Part shown: one piece after another, positions 42,183-52,799 of the stretch
Numbering within the stretch: the stretch's first letter is position 1
How the letters are laid out: each line of letters begins with the position of its first letter
Source: Semisulcospira habei
Taxonomy: Eukaryota; Mollusca; Gastropoda; Semisulcospiridae
Direction of reading: 5' to 3'
DNA length: 64,000 nucleotides
Assembly: GCA_036245525.1 (NCBI GenBank)
Contig: BTPG01000002.1
Coordinates: 168,870,625 to 168,934,624, forward strand
The notes under the pieces: model-generated
What the model saw: only the letters and a program-made list of their open reading frames with translations
The model's database searches: none
What the model was told of the DNA's origin: nothing
Program-made: the position numbers and the translations under genes

Positions 42183-42665
42183 TCTGTTCAATTCAGTCAA
42201 TGCCGTTGCCAAAGCGCGCCGTCACTGAGCCGTACAAGAAACGTGGATGCAAAGTGGTGTCAGCAAGAGGCATAGATCCTCATCAGCCCCCGCTGTCGCG
42301 GGGGCTGATGAGGATCTATACCTCTTGCATTTGAATTGTGTTCGGCGCGGCTTCAGTTTGAATTAAGATTTGTTAGTAATTCAGTAATGGCCGTTGCCAA
42401 AGAGGATGCAACTAGGTGGTGTCAGCAAGAGGCATAGATCCTCATCAGCCCCCGCGACAGCGGGGGCTGATGAGGATCTATGCCTCTTGCATTTGGATTG
42501 TATTCACTTCAGGATTTGAATTTCAATTTGTTAATTCAATGCCGTTGCCAAAAAGAGTCAGCCGTACGGGGACACCGAAGTGGTGTCAGCAATAGGCATA
42601 GATACTCATCAGCCCCCGCTGTGCGGGGGCTGATGAGGATCTATACATCTTGCGTTTGGGTTGTC
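42183..42665. mobile_element. Three tandem FB-C elements
   Basis: Three ~165-bp units, each with AATGCCGTTGCCAAA or similar, GTGGTGTCAGCAA, a hairpin (42258-42332, 42422-42492, 42586-42655) and a CTTGCATTTG right segment. All three share CATCAGCC/GGCTGATG in the two arms where other FB-C copies have CATGAG, so they arose by tandem duplication of one variant. Confidence 0.85.
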
Positions 42666-42962
42666 GGTTGGCTTTACTCGGCGGCAGTGACTCGAAGGGC
42701 TGCCAGATATCGGCCGTATTGTCAAATGTTTACTTTCGCGCGCTCCTCTTACTAGTAAATTCTTATAGATTGAAGAGATGTGTTGTAACGATCATTCCTC
42801 TGTAAACGTTATAAGCCGTAACAGGTCAGTGATTGCCGTGTCAGTTTCAGGCCGTTTTCTTCACTCGTGAAGGTCCCGCCTTAAATTGAAGTTACGGGAT
42901 CCATGGTGACTCACTGAATTCGTGATAAACACCCGTTATAAAATCGGTGACGGTTCACATCT

Positions 42963-43070
42963 TAACCCCGCCTTCACTGTCAGTGACGGCGCAGATGTTT
43001 TTTTTTTTTGTTTTGTTTTGAACTCATTGTAAATTCAACGTCGAAAATCCAGCCGTCAAAATGGGGCAGG
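42963..43070. mobile_element. FB-C left-end remnant without hairpin
   Basis: TTAACCCCGCCTTCACTGTC..GCGCAGATG then a T-run and AATTCAACGTCGAAAATCC, matching the left segment of longer FB-C copies. Confidence 0.45.
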
Positions 43071-43284
43071 ACATTTCTGCACTTATCCTAGCTTGTGCGC
43101 AGGAGAGTTCGTATCGGTACATACAAGGGGCAGATCGCCTTTAACGCGGTCCACGGTACAACTGGGGCGGATCAGTTACCTTGAGGGACGGAGGGAGGGT
43201 GGGTCCAACTTTTTGTTTGGGACCTTCGACCTGACACAAAAGGCCCTCCCCGACGCTAGACCTCCTTCCAGTGGCCGAACAATC

Positions 43285-43495
43285 GAAAAGCGGGGGAGAG
43301 GGGGGTCGGGGTGGGGGTGGGTGGGGGGGGGGGTGAAGGGGAGGGGTAGAAAGAAACCGTATGTCAACACTCTCACCACTCGCCAAAATATCAAACAATG
43401 GGGGTCGGGGGTGGGGGGGGGGGGGGGGGGGGGGAGCGTGTGTGTCGAAACTCGACAAAAATCAAATAGGGGGGGGGGGGGAGGGGGGAGTTCTA
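43285..43495 (+). repeat. G-rich low-complexity region
   Basis: Repeated G-runs at 43286-43345, 43401-43436 and 43467-43489; G-quadruplex potential on the plus strand. It ends in AGATCCGCCACTGTAC, often a repeat end. Confidence 0.85.
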
Positions 43496-43577
43496 AACAC
43501 CCCCCAAAAAGGACTTTCTTATAGCATTTTAAACAGTTTGGGGGGGATCCCCCTCCCCAGATCCGCCACTGTACAAA

Positions 43578-43728
43578 GATGGTGACTGACGAAGGGCTGT
43601 AAGGGGCGGGTTATGGGGGACAGGGACAGCTATTGCCAATGGAGTACGACCTGAATACTGATCAGTTCTGGGGCACTGACACTGTGCCATTTGATTTATC
43701 AGGACTGTCTCTTTCCCTGGATTGTGGT
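43578..43728 (-). mobile_element. tRNA-SINE 3' fragment, antisense
   Basis: The reverse complement matches the 3' half of the SINE at 9551-9863 in order: CACAATCCAGGG, GATAAATCAAA..GGCACAGT, CTGATCAGTATTCAGG, GTACTCCATTGGCAATAG, CCCCCATAACCCGCC. Confidence 0.75.
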
Positions 43729-43732
43729 TATT

Positions 43733-43949
43733 TTAACTCATTCTACCCCAGACACACCACAGGAAGATAAGGATCGACCATGATAGTTTAAGGGTGATGC
43801 CAGAATAGCTTGGCGCCTATGCCGGCGCCAAGCTATTCTGGCATCACCCTTGAACTATCATGGTCGATCTGTGTCCTGCTCTACACTGCAGTCTAAAGAG
43901 GACAACGGCAACATTTAACGATTTCGGTGTTGGGGTAGAATGAGTATCA
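43733..43949. mobile_element. FB-D foldback MITE, complete
   Basis: TTAACTCATTCTACCCCAGA to GGTAGAATGAGTA. The arms are perfect around CCTATGCCGGCGCC, which differs from the usual CCTATGGGCGCC. Confidence 0.85.
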
Positions 43950-44018
43950 GTATTCAAAGGCGCAAAGTTGATTAGGCACTGTCTCTGGGCTTTTACGGTC
44001 CATCCCACACTTGTTATC

Positions 44019-44217
44019 CTACCCCCAAGGCTGCAAATTTGGGATGTGTCACCTAACGACTATGTATCAGTTGCAGAGATTAGGCTCGACCATGATAATT
44101 CAAGGGTAGTGCCAGATTAGCTTGGCGCCTTCAGGCGCCAAGCTAATCTGGCACTACTCTTGAATTATCATGGCCGAGACATCTCCTGCTGTGGTGCTTT
44201 GGGGCTAAGTGGTTTAA
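44019..44217. mobile_element. FB-A foldback MITE
   Basis: CTACCCCCAAGGCTGC start, perfect CAGATTAGCTTGGCGCCTTC hairpin, and GGGGCTAAGTGGTTTAA end. Confidence 0.8.
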
Positions 44218-44487
44218 GGGATCGGTCCGGGTGTACTGACTGGACTTACTAGGGTCACCACACCGCAGCGCTTAGGTATTAATGATGACCAGATTAGCGG
44301 TTACCGCCACCACCTAGACGACGGAGCTTTGGGAGGACGATTCTCTAATAATCAGGGCCTCATTCACAGGGCCAACTCTGCCGACTCTGGTTACCCGCCT
44401 CGACAGATCATGACAAGCTACTATATGGCTTACCAGTAGCTTTTTCCCCAAACGAACGGCTACGCGTCATGCGTCGAGGCACACTGG

Positions 44488-44566
44488 TTGTCTTCCTCGC
44501 ACAAAGGTTGTCTCCTTTGCACATTGGTTGTCTCCCTCACACACTGGTCGCCTCCCTCGCTTCGCT
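44488..44566. repeat. Minisatellite, ~20-bp units
   Basis: Four or five units of GCACACTGGTTGTCTCCCTC with small variants, followed by an inverted GCTTCGCTAC/GTAGCGAAGC hairpin (44570-44590). Confidence 0.85.
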
Positions 44567-44813
44567 ACCGCTGAAGCTGTAGCGAAGCAAGGGAGGTAAC
44601 CGATGTGGCTTCAGTAGCGGATTGACGGGGTGGGGGTGGGGGGAGGTAGGGGTAGGGGGGATAACAAGTGTGGGATGGACCGTAAAAGCCCAGAGACAGT
44701 GCCTAATCAACTTTGCGCCTTTGAATGCTGATACTTTGGGCATGACCGTGAAAGCTCAGCGGCCGGGCCTGTTTAGCCTGACCCGCCTGGCAAATGACGA
44801 CTGAAACTGACTG

Positions 44814-44891
44814 AACTTATTTGAGACCAACGGCGTCCGGATACGCGGCTTAAGCCGCGTATCCGGATGCCGTTTGTTTCAAATGAGTTAA
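44814..44891. mobile_element. 78-bp palindrome ending in TTAA
   Basis: ACTTATTTGAGACCAACGGC to GCCGTTTGTTTCAAATGAGT with a perfect GATACGCGGCTTAAGCCGCG centre; TTAA at 44888-44891. Confidence 0.75.
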
Positions 44892-44921
44892 TAGAGATCA
44901 CGTATTACAGCCGGACGAGGA

Positions 44922-46246
44922 TTGGACGAGGTCAAGAAAGCGATCAACCAGACTAGCTCCGGCAAGGCTGCAGGCATGGATGGCATCCCCGCAGAGCTCT
45001 TCAAAGCAGCTGGACCTGAGACCCTTGATGCCTTCCTCCACATTCTGACATGCTTCTGGGCAGAGGAGAACAACCACAGGAATTTAGAGATGCTACAATC
45101 GTCTCCCTGTTCAAGAACAAGGGCAGCAAAGCAGACTGTGCCAATTACCGAGGGATCTCACTCTTGTCCATTGCTGGCAAGATCCTCGCGGAGTCATCCT
45201 CAACCGCCTGATCAGCTCTGTATCTGAGGAAGCACTCCCAAAGGCTCAGTGTGGCTTCAGACCCGGCCGCAGCACAGTCGACATGGTCTTCTCTGTGAGA
45301 CAGGTCCAGGAGAAATGCATTGAGCAGCACATGGACCTCTACGCTGTCTTCATAGATCTGACCAAAGCATACGACACCGTGAACAGAGAAGCGCTTTGGG
45401 TCATCCTCGCAAAGCTCGGCTGCCCCAGGAAGTTCACCAACATCATCCGCCTCTTCCATGATGGAATGGTAGGAGTTGTCCAGTCAAACGGCGACACATC
45501 CGCACCCTTCGACATTTCCAACGGTGTGAAACAAGGTTGTGTTCTTGCCCCCGTGATGTTCAACCTGTTCTTCACGTGTGTCCTGACCCATGCAGTACGC
45601 GACCTTAAGAAGGGAGTGTACCTGAAGTACAGACTAGACGGCTCTCTCTTCGACCTCCGTCGACTGAACACCAGGACCAAGACCATCGAGAGACTGATCC
45701 TTGAGGCACTATTTGCCGATGACTGTGTGCTGATGGCGCACACGGCGTCTGACCTCCAGACCATCGTCAACAGGTTCTCGGAAGCCTCTCGACTGTTTGG
45801 CCTCACAATCAGTCTCAACAAGACCGAGGTTCTGCACCAACCAGCCCCATGCACAAGAGGCCCCCCCCCCTCCCCCCACCCAAAGTGTATATCGAATGCA
45901 CCGAGCTGAAGACTGTCGACCAGTTCAGGTACCTGGGGAGCATCATCTCTTCTGACGGTACTATCGACAAGGAAATCGCAGCTCGCATCAGCGAAGCCAG
46001 CCAAGCCATGGGTCGTCTGCGCACTCGTGTGTTGAATAACAACAACGTCAAGCTCTTCACCAAGATCAAAGCCTACAAGGCAGTAGTCCTCCCCAGCCTC
46101 CTCCACGGCTGTGAGTCATGGACGCTGTACAGAAGGCACCTCAAGCAGCTTGAACGTTTCCACATGAGATCCTTGCGCTCACTCATGGGCATCAAATGGC
46201 ATGACAAGGTGACAAACCTGGAAGTCCTGGACAATGCTGGCTTAGT
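44922..46246 (+). pseudogene. LINE RT fragment (relative of the intact LINE), 5' part
   Basis: Frames related to the ORF at 38066-41293: SSGKAAGMDGIPAELF, a frameshifted stretch at 45075-45280, FIDLTKAYDTVNRE, GVKQGCVLAPVMF, catalytic LFADDCVLMAH (near 45712), then another frame from ~45849 after a C-run with ELKTVDQFRYLGSII and HGCESWTLYRRHL. The reading frame is broken at least twice. No endonuclease is present. It continues at 46632 after a nested insertion. Confidence 0.85.
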
Positions 46247-46634
46247 TTGATTGATTGATTGTACATTGCTTAACGTCCCGACAGCAACAAGGCTTTCTCA
46301 GGACGTGCCTGCACTGCTTGTGAAAAAAAAACCAACAGAACATTGAATGTATGTCGCCAGCCGGTCAAATACGTTAAATAAACCTAACACATGGGGCCTA
46401 AATAAAGCTAAGACCATTTAGCAACACACATCCAACATCAAGAGCTACAGGCAGTGCAGACAGTAGGGAGAGTTTTAAAAAGGCAAATACAGGTGAATGG
46501 ACAAAGGGTAGACAGAAACACACGCCCCAGAATAGAGAGAAAAACCCACCCTGTGGGGCCGACCAGGGTGACCCTGGGAACTAAAAAATACCTAACCCCA
46601 CCCAAGTCCCCCAGGGCAGACCCGGGTGGGGTTA
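46247..46634 (-). mobile_element. SINE-like retroposon, copy 2, nested in a LINE
   Basis: A 388-bp copy of the 19806-20166 element, from CCCACCCGGGTCTGCCC to GTTGCTGTCGGGACGTTAAG and an (AATC)n tail. A short TTAGT duplication flanks it. The LINE reading frame resumes correctly (VSVEALILKTQLRW) once the insert and one TTAGT are ignored. Confidence 0.8.
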
Positions 46635-46770
46635 GTGAGTGTTGAAGCCTTGATCTTAAAGACACAACTTCGCTGGACAGGTCATGTCATACGCATGGAT
46701 GATTCTCGTATGCCACGCCAACTCCTGTATCGCACTCTCAAGCACATCATCATCACTGCCCAAACTAGCA
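46632..46770 (+). pseudogene. LINE RT fragment, 3' continuation
   Basis: GTGAGTGTTGAAGCC.. translates as VSVEALILKTQLRWTGHVIR, the basic region just after the RT thumb in the 38066-41293 ORF (VSIEALLLRTQLRWAGHVSR). It ends near 46770 with no C-terminal finger. Confidence 0.8.
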
Positions 46771-46961
46771 GCTATTTTGCTGAACAGGTACGATCTTGAT
46801 CTTTGATTCAAACCGGTCGGCTAAGTCGGGGAATGTGTGGCAGTGCACACGTTTTTGCAGTCCGGTCCGATCACACTCCGATTCGAAACTGCTCAAGAAT
46901 CGGCCTCAAAATCGGGCATGTGTGGCGGGGCTTTAAGGAACATTGATATGAATAAAGTCAG

Positions 46962-47068
46962 CAGGAGGCAAAGAACATCATGAGCCCCCGCAACTGCGGG
47001 GGCTCATGCGGAGTTTTTTTCCCTCTTGCTGCTGGGTGATTCGCATTTTCTCGGTATGGGAAGGGGTT
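46962..47068. mobile_element. FB-C hairpin, variant
   Basis: CATCATGAGCCCCCGCAACT and its GCGGGGGCTCATG inverse with a CCCTCTTGCTGCTGGGTG right segment and TCTCGGTATGGGAAGGGGTTA end. A C-rich tract follows (47069-47105). Confidence 0.65.
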
Positions 47069-47270
47069 ACCCCCCCCCTCCCTCCCCCTTCCCCCCCCCC
47101 CCTCCCCGGTGCAGTCAGCAACGGTTACGGTAGCTGGGTCAGTCAAGGCGGACTTTCACGTGGTCAGAATGTGGGTGAAGGCAGGAGTGTTGCACACTTC
47201 AGGGTCTTGGTTGCTATTTGGGAGTGGCGTAGTAACTTGCCAAAAACACGTTTTCTCAGAGGTGATATAA

Positions 47271-47422
47271 GTTATTGGTAAGGGGTTTGCTACACGGACC
47301 CTTGTAGGCCTGAGGGAGGTCAAAGAAACCATTGTACCCCAAAGGCCTGAGGGGTACAATGGTTCCTTTGACCTCCCGAAGGCCTACAAGGGTCCGGGCA
47401 GCAAGCCCCTGCTACCAATAAC
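47271..47422. repeat. 152-bp palindrome
   Basis: GTTATTGGTAAGGGGTTTGC..CGGACCCTTGTAGGCCTGAG pairs with its inverse ending CTACCAATAACG. The centre is a second perfect pair, AACCATTGTACCCC/GGGGTACAATGGTT. Confidence 0.8.
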
Positions 47423-47429
47423 GTGTTTG

Positions 47430-47930
47430 TTTTTCATTCCTCCACTATTTTCGTAAAAGAAATCAAGAAGACACATTCTAAACAAGAGCACGCCCGACCT
47501 GACTGACGTCAAAGGAATATGTATTTATACATTTTGACTTATGACGTAATTTAAAATATTTCATGACGTTGCCGTCTCCTGTACTGAGTGTGCTTGTTGT
47601 TTCGAACAACATTAAGTAACTTTTTACTTTAGAACGTTTGGGTGATCTTTAAAAGAACAAAACTCGCATCCAAGATGCGTCTGACAAAGAGCGCTACAAA
47701 AAGTCCGCCATTTGTCGCTACAAGGGTTTTTGTAGCTCGGTCATGTCAGTGGTACAGTTTGCGCTAAAGGGATTGGTCGCGTGACGTAGGGATGAGAACA
47801 ATAACTTGAATGTATGTATATGGGAAAAGATACAGATGCATTTTCTGTCATGGTCTAGAGTGTTTTGTTGCTATTGTTGTTGGTTGTTTTGTTTCCCCCC
47901 TGTGTGTTCTTGGTTAGGCTGAAAGAGGGG
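47430..47930. other. No gene or clear repeat seen
   Basis: Intergenic DNA with only chance ORFs. A G-rich tract begins at 47936. Confidence 0.4.
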
Positions 47931-48028
47931 AGGGGTTGGGGTGGGGAGGGTGGGTGGGGGGGGGGGGGGGAGGAGAAGCGAATGCGCACTGCAGTGTTCA
48001 TGACCTCACACACACAATTGTCAATTTT

Positions 48029-48106
48029 ATATGCTGCGGACAAGCAAAAGAAATACAACATTTTTAAAAATGAAAAAAATGTCGCATTTCTTTTGCTCGT
48101 CAGTAT
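48029..48106. mobile_element. FB-G palindrome, shortened
   Basis: CAAGCAAAAGAAATACAACA and GTCGCATTTCTTTTGCTCGT arms without the central CATCGGAAAC part. Confidence 0.65.
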
Positions 48107-48622
48107 ACTAGAATAACTTAAACTCTGCTCCAGGCTAATAAGGGTTCATAGCTTGCAGATTACACATATCTACTTGATAAATGTTCTTAATGTGTCAGTC
48201 TTTAACAATGCAGGACAAAAAGGACAGGAAGTGTGAATGTCGTCAAATGAGAGTTGTTTTTTTTTTTTTTTTTCTCCTCGTTGCGCACAAGGACAGTAGG
48301 CCGGAATCTCTGTCAAGGTGCCTACTCACATTGATTGTGAAAAGAAGGGGAGAAAAATCTTAATAGACAACATTGATAAGCCGTTGCCGATCGGCGAATT
48401 TAAGCAAGGGCAGCCCGCCAAGGAGCAGATTGCTGTAAATGAGAGGGCGTGTTCCCCCTTCATTCCAAATTTGCAAGCCTGGCGCTGTAGATTGTGAAGC
48501 GTGTGAACGACAATGGAAACGAAATGGGACGGCATAATGCTATATTGTCTTACGGGAATAGGGACAAGTGCCGCGGCTTATAACTGACACCATGATGGTC
48601 CTGCGTGTTGTCCCTCATCCTT

Positions 48623-48714
48623 TTAACCCTTTGGCCGTCGGTAACGTGTTTGGTCGTGATTCCTGCAATAACTGATCACCTCGACCAAACACGTTACCCA
48701 CAGCTAACGGGTTG
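48623..48714. mobile_element. FB-B foldback MITE
   Basis: TTAACCCTTTGGCCGTCGGT start. The arms AACGTGTTTGGTCG and CGACCAAACACGTT share a matched change from the usual GCGCTTTTTGTC/GACAAAAAGCGC. Confidence 0.8.
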
Positions 48715-48811
48715 ACCATTTGACCTGTCTTGCAGGACCCCGTGCCACGCCAATATCCAATTGTGGACAAGGACTTGGTTATATCATTGATATTCATTCG
48801 CACTCACTGTG

Positions 48812-49025
48812 TTAACTCATTCTACCCCAACACCGAAATCCTTAAATTTTGCCGTTGTCCTCTGAAGACTGCAATGCAGTACAGGACACAGATCGACCAT
48901 GATAGTTCAAGGGTGATGCCAGAATAGCTTGGCGCCCATAGGCGCCAAGCTATTCTGGCATCACCCTTGAACTATCATGGTGGATCCTTATCTTCTTGTG
49001 GTGTGTCTGGGGTAGAATGAGTTAA
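48812..49025. mobile_element. FB-D foldback MITE, complete (214 bp)
   Basis: TTAACTCATTCTACCCCAAC to GGGGTAGAATGAGTTAA. Perfect hairpin around GCGCCCATAGGCGC. It is in inverse orientation to the copy at 43733. Confidence 0.9.
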
Positions 49026-49116
49026 CAGAAGTGATGTAAGCGACTCTCGTACCACTGCGTTCCTACTGAATTGTCAACAGTTCGTATAGTTCTAGTATAA
49101 TGAGCCGAAACCCTGC

Positions 49117-49208
49117 TTAACCCTTTGGCTGTCGGTAGCGCTTTTTGTCGAGGTGATTCCTGTAGGAATCACCTCGACAAACAGCGCTACCGACAGCCAA
49201 AAGGTTAA
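49117..49208. mobile_element. FB-B foldback MITE, near perfect (92 bp)
   Basis: TTAACCCTTTGGCTGTCGGT to ACCGACAGCCAAAAGGTTAA. The entire element is one hairpin; only two arm mismatches are evident. Confidence 0.9.
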
Positions 49209-49209
49209 A

Positions 49210-49795
49210 ACGAAAGTGCGCGACAGTTGGCAGTCAGGTTCTAGTCATGTGGTCACCTGATGTGCCAGTTCAGCCGCATAATCGAAAAACCAAAATAGCG
49301 CAGGCAGAATTTGCGCAGTAACTTTGAAAACTGCACGTGTTAAAACATCAAAGAAAGGAATTAGAGACACTCAATAAAGGACAGCGGCGTAGGGAAGATT
49401 TTGGAGAGAGGTCTGGCTAACTGGAAGACGGGGGTTGGGGGCAAGACGGTGAACAATACTATCTCAGTAGCGGCAGAATTGTCTAACTCGTACACCCACA
49501 GCAAAATAAAAATTTCGTTCATTATTAGGATGTATTATGACAATGATATTTTGCCAATTTCTGTACTTGTAACAAGACCTCTACTGAACTACTTGACAGA
49601 TGTATTTACAAATCTAGTTTATCATTCTCGGGAACGCAGACTTGGAATACGCTTCCTGATTGTGTTAAATCCGCTTCCTCTCTAGCCCTTTTCAAAACAA
49701 TTTTCTTCAGGTACTTCTCGAAGCAGTCGTAATCATTACGTTGTGAAGTATGTACTGCTCTGTAAATGTGATTGTGTTTGCTCCCAGTGAGTTAT
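49210..49795. other. No gene or clear repeat seen
   Basis: Short ORFs (for example 49401-49685) show no recognisable domains. Confidence 0.4.
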
Positions 49796-49803
49796 AAATT
49801 CGG

Positions 49804-49853
49804 TGTGTGTTGTGTGTGTGTGTGTGTGTGTGTGTATGCGTCGTGCGTGCGTG

Positions 49854-49890
<37 letters not shown>
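49804..49890. repeat. (GT)n microsatellite, interrupted
   Basis: Two GT tracts separated by a GTGC/GCAT stretch. Confidence 0.95.
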
Positions 49891-49892
<2 letters not shown>

Positions 49893-50304
49893 AGGAGTGT
49901 GAGATCATCATAGGACTTTCCTTCCCTAAGCTGGCAATGTTTTGGTTTCATATACATACACATTTATATACTTAGTTTTGTGTATAATTATTGTCTCGTA
50001 GTTTTGTAGCAACGGCAGGTTTGAAAAATGGCTATGTCTGTGATGAAGTCAATGCCTCAACCGTTGATAAATAACGCTTCATTGAATCATTGAATCATGG
50101 GCCTGTAGAAGGTATGACGCAATATACCTTTCTATAGGTAAGGCCAAGAAGATGTGGAGCACAGGTCAAAATGAAGGTACGTGGCAAAATAAACGCTAGT
50201 CATACAAAACCGGCCCAGAGAATTCATGTCATGCATCTATGATACTTACTCATACCGACTCCCACCCCCCACCCCCTCCTCCCAGGTATAACCACCACCC
50301 CTTA

Positions 50305-50335
<31 letters not shown>

Positions 50336-50390
50336 ACCATCTTCACCACCACCACCGCCCTCTCTCGAGTTCCTACGCTTTTAACATCTT

Positions 50391-50630
50391 CACTGTCGGT
50401 TGACACCGACTGTGTTTTTGCAACCGTTGTTAATTGAACGTAAAGGATCCCCGGCCGTCAAAGGAACACGAAGGCAAAGTAGTTTCAGCAAGAGGCATAG
50501 ATCCTCATGAGCCCCCCTCCCCTCCACCACCCACCCGCAACTGTGGGGGCTCATGAGGGATCTATACCTCTTGCATTTGCGCAGTGGTGTTTATTTATTT
50601 TTTCTCTCGACAGTGAAGGGAAGGGTCAGA
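50391..50630. mobile_element. FB-C foldback MITE with a 20-bp loop insert
   Basis: TTAACATCTTCACTGTCGG start and CTCGACAGTGAAGGGAAGG end. Normal arms (CAAGAGGCATAGATCCTCAT) with a C-rich CCTCCCCTCCACCACCC interruption at the loop. Confidence 0.75.
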
Positions 50631-50698
50631 GAAACAAAATCACTAAAGGCTGAGAACATGACCTGGGGAATAGTGCACTGCTGCTCAAGAGATGACCG

Positions 50699-50766
50699 AC
50701 TACCCGATGCGCAAAAGGCAGCCATCGGGCCGACGTCGGTCCGATGACCTTTTGCGCACTGGGTAG
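50699..50766. mobile_element. FB-F foldback element, minimal
   Basis: CTACCCGATGCGCAAAAGG..CATCGG and the inverse CCGATGACCTTTTGCGCA, meeting at a GCCGACGTCGGT centre. Confidence 0.7.
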
Positions 50767-50941
50767 GAACTTTAGGACTAGATGATGATAAATGTCAAGT
50801 AATATATTTATTATATCTATGTAATGAAGTGAACAACTTCAAAGTCGGGCCACCAGGTTCATTCTGTGAAGTGTTATAGGCAAGATCTGCCATAAAATGA
50901 GGCTGACGATCGTTTTATCTCTTCAGACAATCAGAGTTGAA

Positions 50942-51056
50942 CCCAGTGAACTTTCTAAAGAATATCGGGCCGAAGTCGGCTGCGGTGGTCTCGTGCACGG
51001 TAGTGCGCGAGGCCAATGCGGCCGACTTCAGCCCGTTGACCTTCGCTCACTGGGTT
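50942..51056. mobile_element. FB-F foldback element
   Basis: CCCAGTGAACTTTCTAAAG..CGGGCCGAAGTCGG and GCCGACTTCAGCCCGTTGAC..CTCACTGGG. Confidence 0.65.
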
Positions 51057-51119
51057 TGGACTGGCAGTTTTGTGACAGAAATTAGACGTGCAGGAAATCG
51101 GTTCTTCCCCCTTTTCAGT

Positions 51120-51195
51120 TAGAATCACGAATCACGAATGAGGGGGTGGGGGGGGGGGGGTGGATTGGGAGGGGGTGGGGGTGGTGGGGGGGAGT
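51120..51195 (+). repeat. G-rich tract
   Basis: Several G-runs on the plus strand. Confidence 0.85.
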
Positions 51196-51246
51196 GATGA
51201 GATTTTTAAATCGTTGATGCTCCACAGTAAGGTCACAGTCACCTTT

Positions 51247-51311
51247 GCAAGAGGCATACTCTCATGAGAACCTGGGGTTATGGGAATCTCAGTAAACCTC
51301 TTGCCGGTGGA
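51247..51311. mobile_element. FB-C relic
   Basis: GCAAGAGGCAT and CCTCTTGC ends with a decayed, shortened stem. Confidence 0.5.
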
Positions 51312-51455
51312 GAATGGCCTGATTTATAATTACATTTGCGGCTTCTCAGAGGGAAAGCGGACTGGAAAATCCCGCCAAGGAAGAAGTGCCGGATGCGTTA
51401 GTGCGTTTTTGTCTATCTAAATGACTAGCAGAGTAGATGTATTGCCAATCACTGA

Positions 51456-51566
51456 TTAACTCATTCAAGGCGCCCCGCATCAATAGCTGCGAAAGTGTGG
51501 TACAACGCTATACAAGGCCACACTCTCGCAGCTTTTGAAGCGTGTGGGACGCCTTGAATGAGTTAG
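51456..51566. mobile_element. TTAA-ended palindrome (111 bp)
   Basis: TTAACTCATTCAAGGCG to CGCCTTGAATGAGTTAG with inner AGCTGCGAAAGTGTGG/CCACACTCTCGCAGCT arms. Same TTAACTCATTC terminus as FB-A2/FB-D but different arms. Confidence 0.8.
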
Positions 51567-52108
51567 CGGCACGCAAAATAGAAAATTAAAGAATCTTGGC
51601 GGGTTGACTTTTGTCGGTGATCAGATAGACTCAAGTCCAATCCCCCCTCCCCTTCCCAGTCTCCCCCCCCCCCCCCCCCTTTTCTCCCTCGGCCAGAGTC
51701 AGTGCCGGGTCACGAAATGTATACCTCTTGCATATGAAAAGGCTGGTTGGGGGCCGTGCTGACGTAATGCAACTGGTGTTGATGTTTGCAATGATTATCA
51801 GCAACGCAGCACCTGCATGCCCGACTCTGACCTCTCGGCCCTAACCATACGGTCATGTTTGTTTTCCCTGTTGCCTAGTATAACAACCGAAACATTTCGC
51901 AGTCGCCAGGGCCCTGAATAACGTCAGCTCGACCCCCGACGGTCAGGCAAATGGCGGAAAGCTGTATATTTTGTCATAAACTGACACAGTTCTTGACTAG
52001 GGCACGGCAAACGCGAACAATTTCATTAACTCCTTAATTGCAGGTGACAGTGCAGCCGTCGGCGGAAAAGACGCGGCGGGTCCTTCCCTTGAACGGCCGT
52101 ATCGTCGT

Positions 52109-52185
52109 TTAACCCTCTGGCTGGCGGTAGCGCATCTTGTCGCGATGATTCCGACAAAACGCGCTACCGACAGCCAAAGGGTTAA
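52109..52185. mobile_element. FB-B foldback MITE, short (77 bp)
   Basis: TTAACCCTCTGGCTGGCGGT to ACCGACAGCCAAAGGGTTAA; the loop has lost the GTAGGAATCATCG part. Confidence 0.85.
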
Positions 52186-52527
52186 TAGCCTTGAGTTTTT
52201 CGTTTGTTGTTTTTGTTTGTTTTGTTTTTGTTTTTCTTCAGAGGCACATCAATCTTTACTGCACATAAAAGTCACAAGGTGACTGAAGAAACACTGACGA
52301 CTTGAAGTAATTTTCGATGGGGTTTGTCTTACTGTCTGACAATCCGGCTGTGAACTCCACGTCTACAAGGTTTATCGAGGAAATCACTTATAATCACTGA
52401 CATTATAAATCACATTTGCTTCACAGCAGGAAAAGAAACTCCGTAAGTTAGTGCGTTTTTAAACTAGCACATGTATTGAAAAATGTGACCAAAAGTTGCG
52501 AAAAATCCTGTTTTAATTGCACTTGCA

Positions 52528-52640
52528 CCTCCCAAGGGTTCACAGCCTCTTGGACTATACCTCCCCAGGGTTCACAGCCCCCTGGTCCATACATCCCCTG
52601 AGTTCTGGACCACACTTCCCTAGGGTTCACCTCCAAGTTT
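52528..52640. repeat. Degenerate ~32-bp minisatellite
   Basis: Three to four units of CCTCCCAAGGGTTCACAGCC plus CTTGGACTATA with substitutions. Confidence 0.7.
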
Positions 52641-52667
52641 CATGGTCCGCTTTTAACCATTGCACGT

Positions 52668-52792
52668 CTTCGACCTCATACAGACCTTTCGTCTTGACCT
52701 TCGTATACGTCAAGTTTGACCTTTATCATTCCAAGTTTGCATTTGACCTTTGTCGTATATTCAACATTTGCCTTCTTGACCTTCATTTCTGA
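52668..52792. repeat. Cluster of TGACCTT motifs
   Basis: TTGACCTT occurs four times (near 52695, 52719, 52745 and 52776), plus related CGACCTCAT, at irregular spacing with TCAAGTTT/CCAAGTTT between. It is either a decayed satellite or nuclear-receptor half-sites by chance. Confidence 0.55.
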
Positions 52793-52799
52793 TACACGG

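Noticed and set aside
42280..42500. CTGATGAG in FB-C copies, reminiscent of the hammerhead ribozyme core
   Set aside because: The GAAA core strand and a plausible cleavage triplet and third stem are missing; CTGATGAG is simply the arm variant paired with CTCATCAG.
42183..42665. CRISPR array from three evenly spaced repeats
   Set aside because: The units are whole duplicated FB-C elements in metazoan DNA, without unique spacers or cas genes.
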